Shown here: positions 20,640 through 32,179 of the stretch, piece by piece
Layout: each line of letters opens with the position of its first letter
Numbering within the stretch: position 1 is the first letter of the stretch
Assembly: GCA_017590115.1 (NCBI GenBank)
Contig: JAGGNK010008781.1
Coordinates: forward strand, 4,135,676 to 4,199,675
From: Montifringilla adamsi
Taxonomy: Eukaryota; Chordata; Aves; Passeriformes; Passeridae
Reading direction: 5' to 3'
DNA length: 64,000 bases
Program-made: the position numbers and the translations under genes
The notes under the pieces: generated by a model
Database searches by the model: none
What the model saw: only the letters and a program-made list of their open reading frames with translations
What the model was told of the DNA's origin: nothing

Positions 20640-23600
20640 GATAATGATCTGAAAATTATACTTTTATAAAGCACACAACTGATGCAATTCAGTCACAAAT
20701 ATCAGGACTCATTTTCCAAACTTCCTGGGGCAGAAATATATATTGAGTTTATCCTGGACAATGTGGGGTAAGAACAACTTTTCTCCTCGATTCCTGTGTG
20801 CTCCTAAAGGCTCCCTTTCCTTCTCTCCTGGCTAATGGCATTTTTGGACTTCAACACAGAAATATCTTGGAAGCTGGGACTGGGATAACACCTCACTTGC
20901 ATGGTAATGAAGTCTTGACAGAGGAGATGACAGATGGAACTTCAGGATGAATCCAGATACTTCTTTATTTTTTCCAAGAAGATACTAAAATGGGAAGGTT
21001 TATAACAAATAATAATTAAGGTGCAGGTTTCTTGGTTTCTGCTGATGAGTTTCTCTCATCATGGATTCAGGAAAACTTCCAGAGAAAATTCAGCAGTACT
21101 GCACCACTAACATGGGTGCAAGCTGATTTCTTAAACAATCCAGTTTAATTTTCCTAAATGCTCCCAAGGTTCTGGAGCTGGGCTCTTTGGACAGAGGTCA
21201 CAGTTTTGGTGTGGTGCTCTGCAATCTGCATCAAATCCTTTCACAAAACCTGGGCATGGCTTTTGCAGGACAAACATCCATAACCTTGACATTCTCTGTC
21301 CAGAGCTGCCTCCTAAAGAACTGGACGAGGCTGAAATTCCTGTGGTCTCCTCAGCAAACATTCCACCTGCTGCAAATAACCTGGTTAATCCTTGGTTTAT
21401 TTATTGGGCACGGGTGTGGTGAGACCTGCTCAGAGGCAAGAGGCTCCCTGGGCATCTCCTGTCCTCCTGTGCCCGTGGAAAAGCGTGGTGGGACACGGAG
21501 CCCAGGAAGGTCAGTCCTGCAGCAGCACTGGGAGCTCAGAGCGTGCTGGAAAAGCTTCCCAGGGAGCTGCTCCCTGGGCTGGAAAGAGGCAGGAGGAGGG
21601 GAAGCCCTGCAGCTGGGGGGCTGGAGGGAAGGAAGGAGCGACTCTGAGGCACTGGGAGAGGAGCTGCAGCCAAGGTGGTCAGCTGGGAGCAGAGCAGGAG
21701 CCGGGTGCCTCAGGGCAGATGGCAGAGCTGGATGCAGAGCTCCAAGGAGAAGGAAGGAAATTATTCCCAGAGAGAAGGTGGCAGAGGCAGAGCGTGACAG
21801 GCTGAGGCAGAGAGAGAAATACAGTGACCGAAGGCAAGGGAGGATTTAATTTTTAATTAGCCACAATGAATTCCTTCCGCATCTGAAGTCTGGTGAGAAC
21901 ACGGAGTGAAAGGTGGGTTTGCTCTGGTGGGTCCCACCAGAGAGGGAGGCAAAGGGGTCTCTCAGGGAGCTGAAGTCCTGAGGGCTGAGCTCAGAGCTGC
22001 TGGGGGTGTCAGGCTGTGGGACAATGCTGGGAAATCCCTGGAGTTTTCCTTGTTGCAGCACTAATGGGATTTTTACTCTGCATGTTGTGCTGCTCTGTGC
22101 ATGGTCTGGCTGAGTCAGGGATGGTGGATCTCCCTGCCCAGTGATCCAAAATTCAGCAGCAGAAGGGTCCCTCCATTGGGGTAAGGACTTTGCCACTGAT
22201 GCTTGGAGCTGATAGAGGAACGAGGGAATTTCTTTTCACCCATGGTTGCCGGAGGCTCAAAAATAATTTCTCCTTAGGAAGGCTTGGGTTTGGAGGGGCC
22301 TTTTCCCCCCTCAGATGGGACTCCCTGCCTGGCTATTTACTGTATTAATGACACGAGGCAGAATTCCAGCAAACAGGATGAGCACATTCATTACTGGGAT
22401 AATTTGGGATAATTACTGGGATAATTGTTCTGCTGCAGAGCCAGGACGTGGGCAGAGCACTGGCTGCAGGATCTGCCTTCTCCTTTCTCCCCACTTCCCT
22501 GCTTTCCTATCTCATCCTCTCTTTGCTCCTCATGCAGCAGCAGAGGAATTCTCAGTCTGGCTGCCAGGATAATTTCCATTTCCTGTAAATAGTCCTCAGT
22601 GAGGAATTCTTCCAGGGAAGTCTCACAAAGGTGACACATCCCTTTCCTCCAAAGCGCTCCTGTGTTATTTTTAATAGGTAAAACATTTCCATCTGAATCA
22701 CTGCAGTCATTTCTACTTCCTCAAATAACATTTAGCTGCAAGTATATATATATAAAAAGATAATTCATAAAGAATTATGAGACTCTTTAAAAGGAACTTG
22801 TTAACTTTGGGTACATTTAAATTTCAAGACAAGGAATAGCAACATTTTCTGATTCAAACATGCACCTCAATCCAATAAAATGTGACTATTCTGACCCATT
22901 TAACAGGTTTTCCCTGTTTCAGAGGATTACCTTTCCCTCTGCCAGCCATCCAGAAGCCATTTAGGAATCAGCTGAGTCCCCTGTGCCTCCACCTGCTGTG
23001 CCCTGCCCTTGACCCCACATGGAATCAGTAATTTTGTGCTTCAGAAGGTGTGGTGGTGGGGGATTAATTTTTCCTCTTTCCTCCTTGGCTTGCCTTAAGC
23101 TGCCTTTTTGTAGAAATGTGGAAAAGTGGGGTAAGTTCAGAGATCTTCCTTGGGTTTTATGGGAATTTCTGGGTAATGGCAAGCTGGGACCTGACTGGGA
23201 GCAACCTGACTGGTTGTTGTCCTTCTCCAAGGAACAGAGGGAGAAGTTTTGGGGTATTCTGGAGAGAATGGTGGGACCAAAGGAAGAGAGAAGGAGCTTT
23301 CACCTATCTGAAAAAAAGGGATTTTTTTCTGCTCAGTGGAGAAAGGGGCTGGCAACACCAGAGAATCTGTGACTGCATGAGGAATCTTGATGCTTCCTTA
23401 AACACAAACCCAGAGGAGCTGCCCTTAGGTTGCCCTGATGGGTGGGTCCTGCTACACCTGGAATGCTGGAGTTGGTTCTTTTTTTAGAGCCAACCTGGAT
23501 GCTCTCAGAGGGGGTCACTGTGGCTGTAACAAGCCAAGGGCAGAGTGTTCCCTTTCCCTTCCCTTGATGATCCATCCTTGATGGATGGTGATCCATCCTT

Positions 23601-25320
23601 GATGGATGATCACACAGCCAACAACCAGGCCCTTCCAACTCTCAAAAATAGTTCTGGTGCACTGCAAGCTACCTTTAGGAAAGGAATATTTTTGAAGATA
23701 AGATAAATTATTTCCTTTACAGACACTCCTGTACTGAGACTCTGCTGGTTGGAGCTGCAGGAATGGTCTGGTGTCCCTCTCCCAGGTGGGGACCAGGGGC
23801 TCTCGTGTGGCTTCAGGTGGCAGTTCCCAGAGTGAAATACTGATGTGGCCTCTGACAATGTCTCTGTGCCTGTCTCCTGGATTTAAAAGCTTGTACCAAA
23901 GTGCTTTGTGTGCCAGGGGTCCAGGGAAAGGCAGATGAAGGTGTTTTCTGGAGGAGTTTGCAGGAGGTTTTTCCTCTTTACTCCCATCGTGGCTGCATCT
24001 CCAGGCTCAGCTGAAATCCTGCCCTGCCAATAAATCCTCAGCCAGACCATGAGCCCTTCCAGCCTCTTTGCTGCCCCTCCAGCTCCTCCCACCCAAAACT
24101 GCAGCCCTGGCACTGCTGTCCCCTCAACCCTGACAGAGCAGAGCCAGAGCAAGGCCTCTCCTAAATCACAGAGAGCTTTGGGTGACCTTGGCTGCAGTTC
24201 TGAACCAGACCTTGCGTCGCAGCCTCTGCAAGTCCCTGGTGTGTAGATGTTATGGAAGCAGCCCCTGACTTATGGGGGGCGCTTATGGAGTGATAAAAAC
24301 TGGATTTTGCTGTGGGAACTGGAGCTGCACTCTTGGTTTGGGCTGGGATTTGTTGTCCCAGGTGTCATTTGTCTCTCTGCTTTCAGTTCTGATGCTGGCT
24401 CACACAGGCAGCTCCTTTCTGATGCCTGGTGCCCAAAGGGTTTGGTCTTTGGGGGTTGTTGGAGCACTCCTGTAGGAAATGGGATCCCAATCCCTGCTTT
24501 ATCAGTGGCCTTCTTGCTGTGTCCATAAATGTGATTTTGGGGTCGTTTTCCTCTGGTTCTCTGTTCTGTCTTGAAGGCTTGTAAACACCCTGGAGGTGTC
24601 TTCAACTTGGAATACATGAATTTACTGTGGTCAAATGCTCCTCTCCCTGTACCTTAGGGACTGTCAGATACTCCAGGACCATTCTTCTTTTTCCTAGATA
24701 TTGAATCAATCTGCCTTGCTGTATTCCCAGGATTGTTAACTCTGAGTTTTAGTTTTTCAGCTGGAAATCCTGTGCTCTGTCAGCTGGGGAATGCTCTGGA
24801 GCATAAGGAGGTTAGCTGTGGAGTTTATCAGGAACTGATGTTTTCTAATAAACCATCCTATTCTGCAATTAATAAGGGTCAAGGATTCATTAAGGAGCTG
24901 TCTCTGGTCAGTAAACCCAAGCATGAAGAAAACTCTGAAATTCAGATCTAAAAGCCAACAACTGAGAGAATGAGCACTTCAGTGTCTGTGCTCTGGCCTG
25001 ACAGGATTTGAACTGGGTTTTACCTGGTCCTAGATTTCCCACGGGAGGTGGAATTGCTGCTGCTTTCTTCACTCATCCAGCGTGTCTGGGCTGCAGGGAT
25101 GAGCACGGAATTTTGGGCAGCATCTCTGTGCGTGTGAAACAAGCTGAGACAGCAAAAGGACCCTTCCTATGGGGGAAAAAAAATCTCTAAAGAAATGCTT
25201 TATGCTCTAAGTCAGGTGCCTGAACGCTTGGCTGCCCACTGTAACCTGGGAGCACTGATACAAACTGGGAATTCTGAAGCATTTTCCTAACCTGGGCTGG
25301 GCTTGCTGGCACCCACCCAA
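20640..25320. other. Intergenic, no gene recognised
   Basis: No reading frame matches a family I know. The stretch contains a (TA)n run near 22744-22753, a tandem DNA word GATCCATCCTTGATGGATG at about 23569-23607, and a G-rich purine stretch at 21560-21830. No RNA gene was recognised. Confidence 0.55.
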
Positions 25321-25329
25321 AACCCGAGC

Positions 25330-26040
25330 TGCTCGCATTAACCTGACAGGCCATTGTTTTATTGAAGCTGACGTGGTGAATGGGGCTCTTTTTTGCTGAT
25401 ATTCTTTACCTGTCTCGTTGTGTTAAAGTGGGGAGCGCCGGGGGCAGGTGGGCCCGGGCCCAGGCCCTGCTCGCAGGCCTCGGAGCGCCCGGCGCGGCCG
25501 ACGGGGACCCCGTGGCACAAGAAAGAGTTGCTAAGAACAAATCTCTATTGTTCCCCGTCATCTTTAAATGAGTGTCAAAGTAGGCAGGGGGGCTTTGACC
25601 GTTAACCGCACAATTTAGCCGGCCCCTTGTGTCCGGCAGCCCCCTCCGCCTTGGAGCTCCTGGGATGAGAAAAGGCGGCCTCAGCCCCTTCTAAATGGGC
25701 CAACTCTTCTCCTTTGTGTGCAGACTGCCCAGTGTGAAATCTGCAGTGACGTTAAATGTTTTCTAATGAATAATTACTGAAAGGAAATGGAGGAATATAT
25801 GTGTCATGGATTGTAGCGCGTTAAAATGTTTTCTTTTGGGCACAAAAATGTTGTCCTTCAGCAGCGCCGCGATTGTTTCAGGGAGCCTTTTGTGGGGGTT
25901 TGGATTCTCAATGGATTATCTGTGAGCGCTCGCTTTTCCAATAGGAATCAAAAGGGTCCTTTGGCAAACTAATGTTTTTCAAAATGGCAGCCATGAAGCC
26001 CATTTAGTATTTAAAGTTTGGGGTTTAAAGAAATGTTTGA
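25330..26040. promoter_or_regulatory. Strong candidate conserved enhancer-like block
   Basis: About 700 bases are free of recognisable repeats and clearly different in texture from their surroundings. A short CpG-rich core (25430-25515) is followed by A/T-rich sequence packed with factor-like words: CCATTGTT (SOX-type) near 25352, CTATTGTTCC near 25546, GATTGTTTC near 25871, an E-box CAGGTG near 25446, GGATTA (OTX/CRX-type) at 25913-25918, CCAATAGG near 25938 and ATCAAAAG (TCF-type) near 25947. It lies between FOXN4 and MYO1H. A FOXN4 neural or retinal enhancer is the likeliest role by inference; no alignment was done. Confidence 0.4.
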
Positions 26041-27204
26041 ACTCGGGAGATTTTCTCACTTTTTTTCTTTCTTTTGATTTATGAAAGTGAAGTGGTTCAC
26101 CTCGACCTCTCCTCTATTGAGAAAGACAGACAGTCACCCTTTAACAAGTCTATAGCAGACCATGCCCTGGAGACAGACAAGAGGCCTTAAGAACTCTTGG
26201 CGTTTCCCTGGGCTGTTGATTAACCTTAAAACCCTCTTATTCTGTATTCTTTTGAAAAGAAATTAGGTTACAATGTGTAAATTTTTCCACAGTATAATTG
26301 TATTTATGAATTCTCCTGCCTCGAGGAACGTGTACAGTAGTGCCAGACAGTCCAAGTGCCTCCCTGCACACACAAAATATCCCTTTTCCATGGCTGCTGC
26401 ATTCCCAAGCATGGTCCATGTCCAGCATTCCAGTTCTGCTAGAAATCTGAATGAGGTTTCCAGAGATCTGTGAAAAGTCTCGGTGAAATATCTAAAAATC
26501 ATCTTGTTTTGTTGGCTTTGCTGCGATGGGACGAGCGTAACTTGGTCCTGTGGTGGAATCTGCTCTGTTTTAATCCCTTCTTTATGGGCTTCTCATTTAT
26601 CTGAGAGCTAAGCCGAGCAGATGAATTCTCAGGAGCCACACCAAGGTTTCCTCAGGAGGGGGAAAATGTTCCCGCTGCCCTGGGCTGGCTGTTCTTCCTG
26701 GGTGGGGATGTGTCACCCCAAGTCCTGCTGCCAAGATCTGACACTCTGAATTTCCTTTGGGGACAATGGGATGAGTCCTGACTGCTCCTGGAGCAGACAC
26801 GGGGCATCCCTACGGAGCGCTGGAGTCCTGACCCCGAGGTCACGGCCGGAGGAAGATCCAGCATTGCCGGGACGTGGCCGTGCTCCCCCGCTGACCCTGC
26901 CAAGTGCCTCTGGCAGAACATCTTCCTTTTCCATTCTCCCTGGTCACGGCCCCTTGGGCCAATTCCTCCAGAGAGCCGAGGGTGGAGCAGAGCTGAGGGG
27001 TTCCTTGTTGTGATCCCTGCAGCCCAGGACTCCTAATGAGCAAATTCCTGGAGCACACAAGGGGAGCAGGATGGGTCAGGGAGCTGCTGCCTCTCAGTAA
27101 AGGAGTATTTCCAAAACAGAGCTCCCACGTTCCTGAGGGAATGTGTGTTAGCAGTGCTTCTCCCAGCTCAGCTGTGCTGGGCAAGCCTCACACTCTCTAT
27201 TAGA

Positions 27205-27312
27205 TTTTGTGTCCATTTAAAATCTTGTGTCCATTTTGAATCTTGTGTCTATTTTGAATCTCATGTCTATTTTAAATCTCGTGTCTATTTTTTATCTCGT
27301 GTCTCTTTTGAA
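27205..27312. repeat. 20-bp tandem repeat
   Basis: Five to six copies of a 20-base unit of the form CTTGTGTCCATTTTGAATCT. Because two units make 40 bases and three make 60, several frames stay open and repeat a Ser-Ile-Leu-Asn peptide; this is not a gene. Confidence 0.92.
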
Positions 27313-27464
27313 CCAGATGACTCCAGGCATGTTCACTTATTGCACATTACCGTGGCACCACTTTTATATGCTTTTATCTCAGAGCTGTAATTGCAGAGAA
27401 CAGGCAAAAATGAAAAGTTTGGTGTCACAGAAATTTCCAGGATGCTGGAGCTGTGTCAGTGGGG

Positions 27465-27690
27465 TTTAGGTTGGATATCAGGGAAAGGTTCTTGCCCCAG
27501 AGGGTGCTGGGCACTGATCAGGTTCCCCAAGGATTGGGCACAGCCCTGAGGCTGCCAGAGCTCCAGAATTTGGATACCACTCCCAGAGGTGCACAGGGTG
27601 GGATTGTTGGGGTGTCTGTGCAGGGTCAGGAGTGGATGATGATCCCTGTGGTCCCTTCCAGCTCAGGATATTCCATGATTCTGTGGTGCC
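27465..27690 (+). mobile_element. CR1 3'-end fragment
   Basis: It includes GGTTGGATATCAGGGAAAGG, TTGCCCCAGAGGGTGCTGGG and GGTCCCTTCCAGCTCAGGAT, ending ATTCCATGATTCTGTGG, the octamer tail. Sense is plus. Confidence 0.93.
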
Positions 27691-28639
27691 AGGTGGAGAC
27701 AGAGCTCAACAAACAGGCCAAACTGGGCTTTAGGATTTCTGTGTCCAGCCTTAGATAAGGCTTGAAGCGTTGAAGGGGATGGGAAAGAGAAGTTCTTTGC
27801 AGAGATCAGAATAGAAATGTGCTCTGGGTGGCAAAAATTAACCTTCTGTTACCAAAACCTGTTTTTGTTACCAAACCCTGATTCTGTTGGGAAACAGAGG
27901 GGTCTAAACAACCTGGCTGATAAACAGGTGCTTTTCCCACTCTTCTCTGAAAATGTGCCTATTGAGGGTTTTTTCATTTTAAGTTTTGAACGGTTTTGTT
28001 CATCCCCAGTATTTGTTAGCTGAGGATAAGTCAGAAATGCCTTTGTCTGGCTCATGCTCTGAGGCACGAGGGGTCCTGTGGCCCAGGAAGGGCTCTCCCA
28101 TTTCTGGAGAACCTGATCCTGCCACGAGTCCCTTCAGGAGCTCCTCATCCAGCGAGGTGGGCCTTGGGTGAGAAGCTCCTTAAATACAGAGCTCATAATT
28201 AAAGGAAGGATCATCTGGAGAATGGAGAGGTCACTTGGTGCTGCTCATTTCCCAAATGGATGGGTTTTATCCTGTTGGAAACTGGGGAAATCTCTGTTGT
28301 TGCTGTCTTTGACAGCTGGGCAGAGGCAGGAAGAGCTGGCACCAGGTGGGAGTTGGTGTCCAGGAGGAAAATAATTTTTGAGTGGAGAAAACTGCCTGAT
28401 GCATATATATATATTAAAAAAAGGAAAATCCATGGGAACTGCGACTTAAACTGGGTTTTGCAGTGACCTCTAGCGGGAGCCGAGCCGGGAGCTGCGGGAA
28501 GGGGCTGAGGAGGGATGGGGATCTAATTTGTGCCCGGATTTGCCCAAATTGCCCATCAGGAAGGTCAGAACCCATGGGTTCACCCCCAGAGTCAGCCGTG
28601 GGTGTTTTGGTGAGAGGCAGAAGCTGCCGGAGCTGCTGC

Positions 28640-28815
28640 CGGCAGCTCCCGGGGCTCGGCGCTGACAGCTCCTGGATAATTCATTAAAGAGGGAGGATGG
28701 CGCATCCCTGCCCAAGGAGGGAGCAGCAAACAGCCCGACACACGATCCTGGGTGTCCGTGGGACTCAATTCCAGCCCCGGGAACTCTGTGGAAGCGGCAA
28801 GGGCTGGACAAGGAG
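28640..28815 (+). promoter_or_regulatory. Possible MYO1H upstream exon or promoter (speculative)
   Basis: The local GC content rises at 28450-28830. An open segment with an ATG at 28698 runs to a good donor-like site, AAGGAG followed by GTGAGG, at 28815/28816. Joined to the MYO1H acceptor at 32147 the ATG would be out of frame with the myosin, so at most it could be a 5' UTR exon. MYO1H needs some upstream exon because its first coding exon begins at a splice acceptor. Confidence 0.15.
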
Positions 28816-29929
28816 GTGAGGGGAGGGTGGAGGTAAAGCAGGACTCAGGTGTGACATAAAAATCGCGATTTGCAGGGTGGTGGAAGGGAAATCTGGCAGC
28901 TCCGGGATGGTTTGGCGTGTGGAGGATCCTTGAGGAGATTTTTTTTTTTTGCTGTTGGTGGTCCCAGTAAAGCTGGATTTGTTGGATTGGACCTTTTGGT
29001 GCAGTTCCTTGTGTGGGTGGGAGCTATGAAGCTTTCAAAGGTCCACGGGGTGAGCTGGTGCCCACCTGAGGCTCTCACCTGCATGGTTTGGGCTTTTCCA
29101 GTGCTTCCAAAATAGCTGTGGCCTCATAAGTGATCCTCCTCCCCGCTGCACCCTCATCTCTTCTGTTCTATGGCATTAAACCAAAGAAACATCAATGGAG
29201 CATCAATTGAAAAATGAAGTGTTGATCCTCCGGTGAAGATAAGCAATAATTTTGCAAAGTTTCTTTCTGTTTTTTAAAGTTGTTTCCTTGACAGACCTTG
29301 CTTCAAAGTGGTACAAACTTTGTCAAAGGAGCTGGCCTGTTCTGCCTGACTCTTTCTCAGGAGCTGCAGAGCTCAGGAATTTGTGCTGTGATCCCACAGA
29401 GTTCCTTGCAGTTTCCCTGTTGACAGACAAATCCCTGTGGGAAAAGCAAAACCCTTCATTGTAGTGAGGGAGAGGTTTTCTGATAAAGCTCGTGTCTTTA
29501 GGGGAGAAAGAAATCTCCTGGCTCCTGAGTGACGAGGGAAGGGAAATAATCCTTTAAAAGAGCAGAGTCTTGCTGGGCTCACGTGCACTGATGAATCCTG
29601 GGGCATCTCTTATTCAAGCACAAAACTTGCAGTGAACCTCCAGAAATGGCAGGGGACAGGGCACTAAAGGGTGCTGGCATCATAAAATTATCAGCACCAG
29701 CAGATAATCTGGGAACAAAATCTGGGCACAAAATAGCCCAGAAAAGAGTTCAGGAGTTTTGTCTGGTGGGGAGCAGTGTCATTTACTCATTAACATACAC
29801 GTGAGAGAAGTGGGTTAAGGAAACCTGAGCAGGCAGATGCTGAGGGGGAGTCAGGCTGATCCTTTCCTGCTTCCCAGCTGGCTGAGAAAGGAAAAGTGGC
29901 TTTTCCTGAAAGCTCTGTCAGAAGCAAAA

Positions 29930-30046
29930 GAATAAAAATAAAAATAATAATAAGTTATTGTTAATGCTAATGCTAATAATAATAATAATTTTAGTATTAG
30001 TAGTATTTGTATTGTTAGTAGTATTATTAGTATTGTTATTATTTTT
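29930..30046. repeat. A/T-rich trinucleotide repeat region
   Basis: Interrupted (AAT)n and (TAG/TAT)n runs, with AATGCTAATGCTAATAAT in the middle. Composition turns from A-rich to T-rich across the tract, giving hairpin potential. Confidence 0.9.
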
Positions 30047-31267
30047 TCTCTCCCCTCTTCCATGTTCCTCCCTGAACTGGCAGTGGGGTCTGTCCAGGTG
30101 TTGGTTTGAGAAGCAAAAATCATCCTTTATTTTGTCTTCCAAACCAATGGAGCCTGAGCTAAGGACAGGCACAGCAAATGGATGAGAATGGTCACATGCA
30201 GGGGAGGGGGGAAAAAGGATATTAATAGTAAAAGGAAAAAGTAGGGAACTTTCTGACAGAAAAGAGAAGTGATCACAATCAGATCCTGCTCTGGCTAAGG
30301 AAAAATGAGGAATTTTGTGTCCTGGGTCTGGGGACAGTCGGCAAAGCAAAAAATGGCATTCCTTGTGTGTGAAGTGAGTGCAGGTCTGATTTCTTTATTT
30401 TTTATAAAAATAACCTGCTTTCAGGGATCTTTCTCTCTGGAGTGTTGTGGTCTTGTTGCTGCTGAGCATAAATCTCAAAACTCAGCTCACACTTAAAGAG
30501 ACAAACGCAAAGAACAGGCTGGATTGAAATGAGAATAACCCTAAAATTCCTGTTTAAGAGCTGATTTTTCTGAGTTTGCCATGGTCATAAAGGATATTGT
30601 GTGGTTGGGTCCTTTGCTCTTCATTTTATGCAACCCTGCTCCCAAATCCACCAAGCCCCAATATCCACCAGTGCCTGCAGGCTCATCCCAAAAAACCTCC
30701 CTCCAGAGTCAGGGCTTGCCAGAGCTCAGCAGGAACATTCAATTTGGTGCCTATTGCCAATTTGCAGAGCTTCTGCTTTGGAAAAATCAAAATTAAATTA
30801 AAAAAGGGGGCAGAACCCGACGTGGCCCTGCACAACAGAGCATCGCCGTCCTTTTAGTGCTTGGTGAAAACCTTGCGCACAACCACAGCGTCCCCTTGAG
30901 CAGTGGAGCAGCAAAAAGGGACAAGCCAATGTCCCCAAGGGCAGGAGGAGAACAGCCAAGGTGCTGGGCTGGTGAACACAGCCTGGAGCTACTCTGGCTG
31001 CTCAGCCACGTTCCTCCTCTAATTGTGCAAGCCTGGAACCCTCCAAGGGAGCTCACTCCAAGACAATTTACTCCAAGGTGAGCTGCTCCAAATGTACTGA
31101 ATTCATTTCTGTCCATTTATGCCTTAGGATGGGAGTTTGTCTCTGAGCTGGGTAATCCTGGTGTCTGTAAAAACAAAAGGAAACCCTGAAAACCCAGCTT
31201 TAGTGCAATATTACCATAATATGTGTGATGTAGATATAATTTGTCATACCATAATTTGTCGTACCAT

Positions 31268-31330
31268 AATATGTATGAAATGTGTAGACAAAAATTTGTC
31301 TATGTATGAAATGTGTAGACAAAAATTTAT
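31268..31330. repeat. Two-copy 31-bp tandem repeat with internal palindrome
   Basis: TATGTATGAAATGTGTAGAC followed by AAAAATTT occurs twice in a row. The junction contains the palindrome GACAAAAATTTGTC. Degenerate relatives (CATACCATAATTTGTC) precede it from about 31228. Confidence 0.85.
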
Positions 31331-32179
31331 TTTTTTTTTATTTGCTAGCATGAAATTAGCACCTTGATTTAAGTAAATAAAAAGTTTATTTTTATAGCCT
31401 GGGAATCGAGCTTGACCTACAGCAGTGAGAATTTCCCAGATAAATTCAATTTCTACCATAAAGAATGAAAAGTGGAGGGTGCAAGATGATTTGGTTGTGT
31501 CAGGGACAGCGTTTTTTGCATCTCTCAGCCTTTGGAGAAGGATGGGGGATGCTGGGCAAGGTTTAACCATCCCCAGGTCCCTCTCTGATCAGTTTTGTCA
31601 GCAGTGGCCATGCCTCTCGCTGGCTTGTGGGGACATCTGCTGCCAGGACTGAAAGCTGACTTGGAGCTGCTGCTGGGAAGCACTGGGAATCACATTCTTG
31701 TGCAGGGTGGTGCTGTGGGTTCATTTTTTTGCCTACAAGTCAAACCCCTTGCAGCTTTTTCCAGGGATTCTCCATTTTCATGCCTAGATCTGTACAAAGG
31801 GGAAAAACTACGGGTTTTTCTGGTGCCTTCCACTGTTTATTCCAACTTTGTGCCTGGAAAATTCTGTCTGGACTGAGTTACTGAGTGTTCAGATCCCAAC
31901 TACATCTCCAGGGCTGGGTTTGTCTCAGTCTTTATGGATACTGGGATCTTCCTTCCTGCTCACAGCAGTGAGTCTGGGATGTCTGGACTGGGAAGAGCTT
32001 GGATGGAATTGCCATCCTTGGACAAGGAATAACCCTTGGACAAGCTGGAATCTCTTGGAATTACCTGTGCAAGGCTGATATTTGTCCCTGGGAATGGCGC
32101 TCTCTGCCCCCTCTTGACCCTGCACCCCACAACCTTTGTGTTGCAGAAGGAGGAGGTGGACGAGAACGGCGACGCCAAC

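Noticed and set aside
21187..21849. 220-codon open frame in the intergenic region
   Set aside because: Composition changes along its length, there is no recognisable domain, and it overlaps a purine-rich low-complexity stretch; no splice or promoter support.
27145..27469. Repetitive peptide frames (Ser-Ile-Leu-Asn-Leu and Cys-Val-His-Phe types)
   Set aside because: They arise from the 20-bp tandem repeat; neither has family features or conserved starts.
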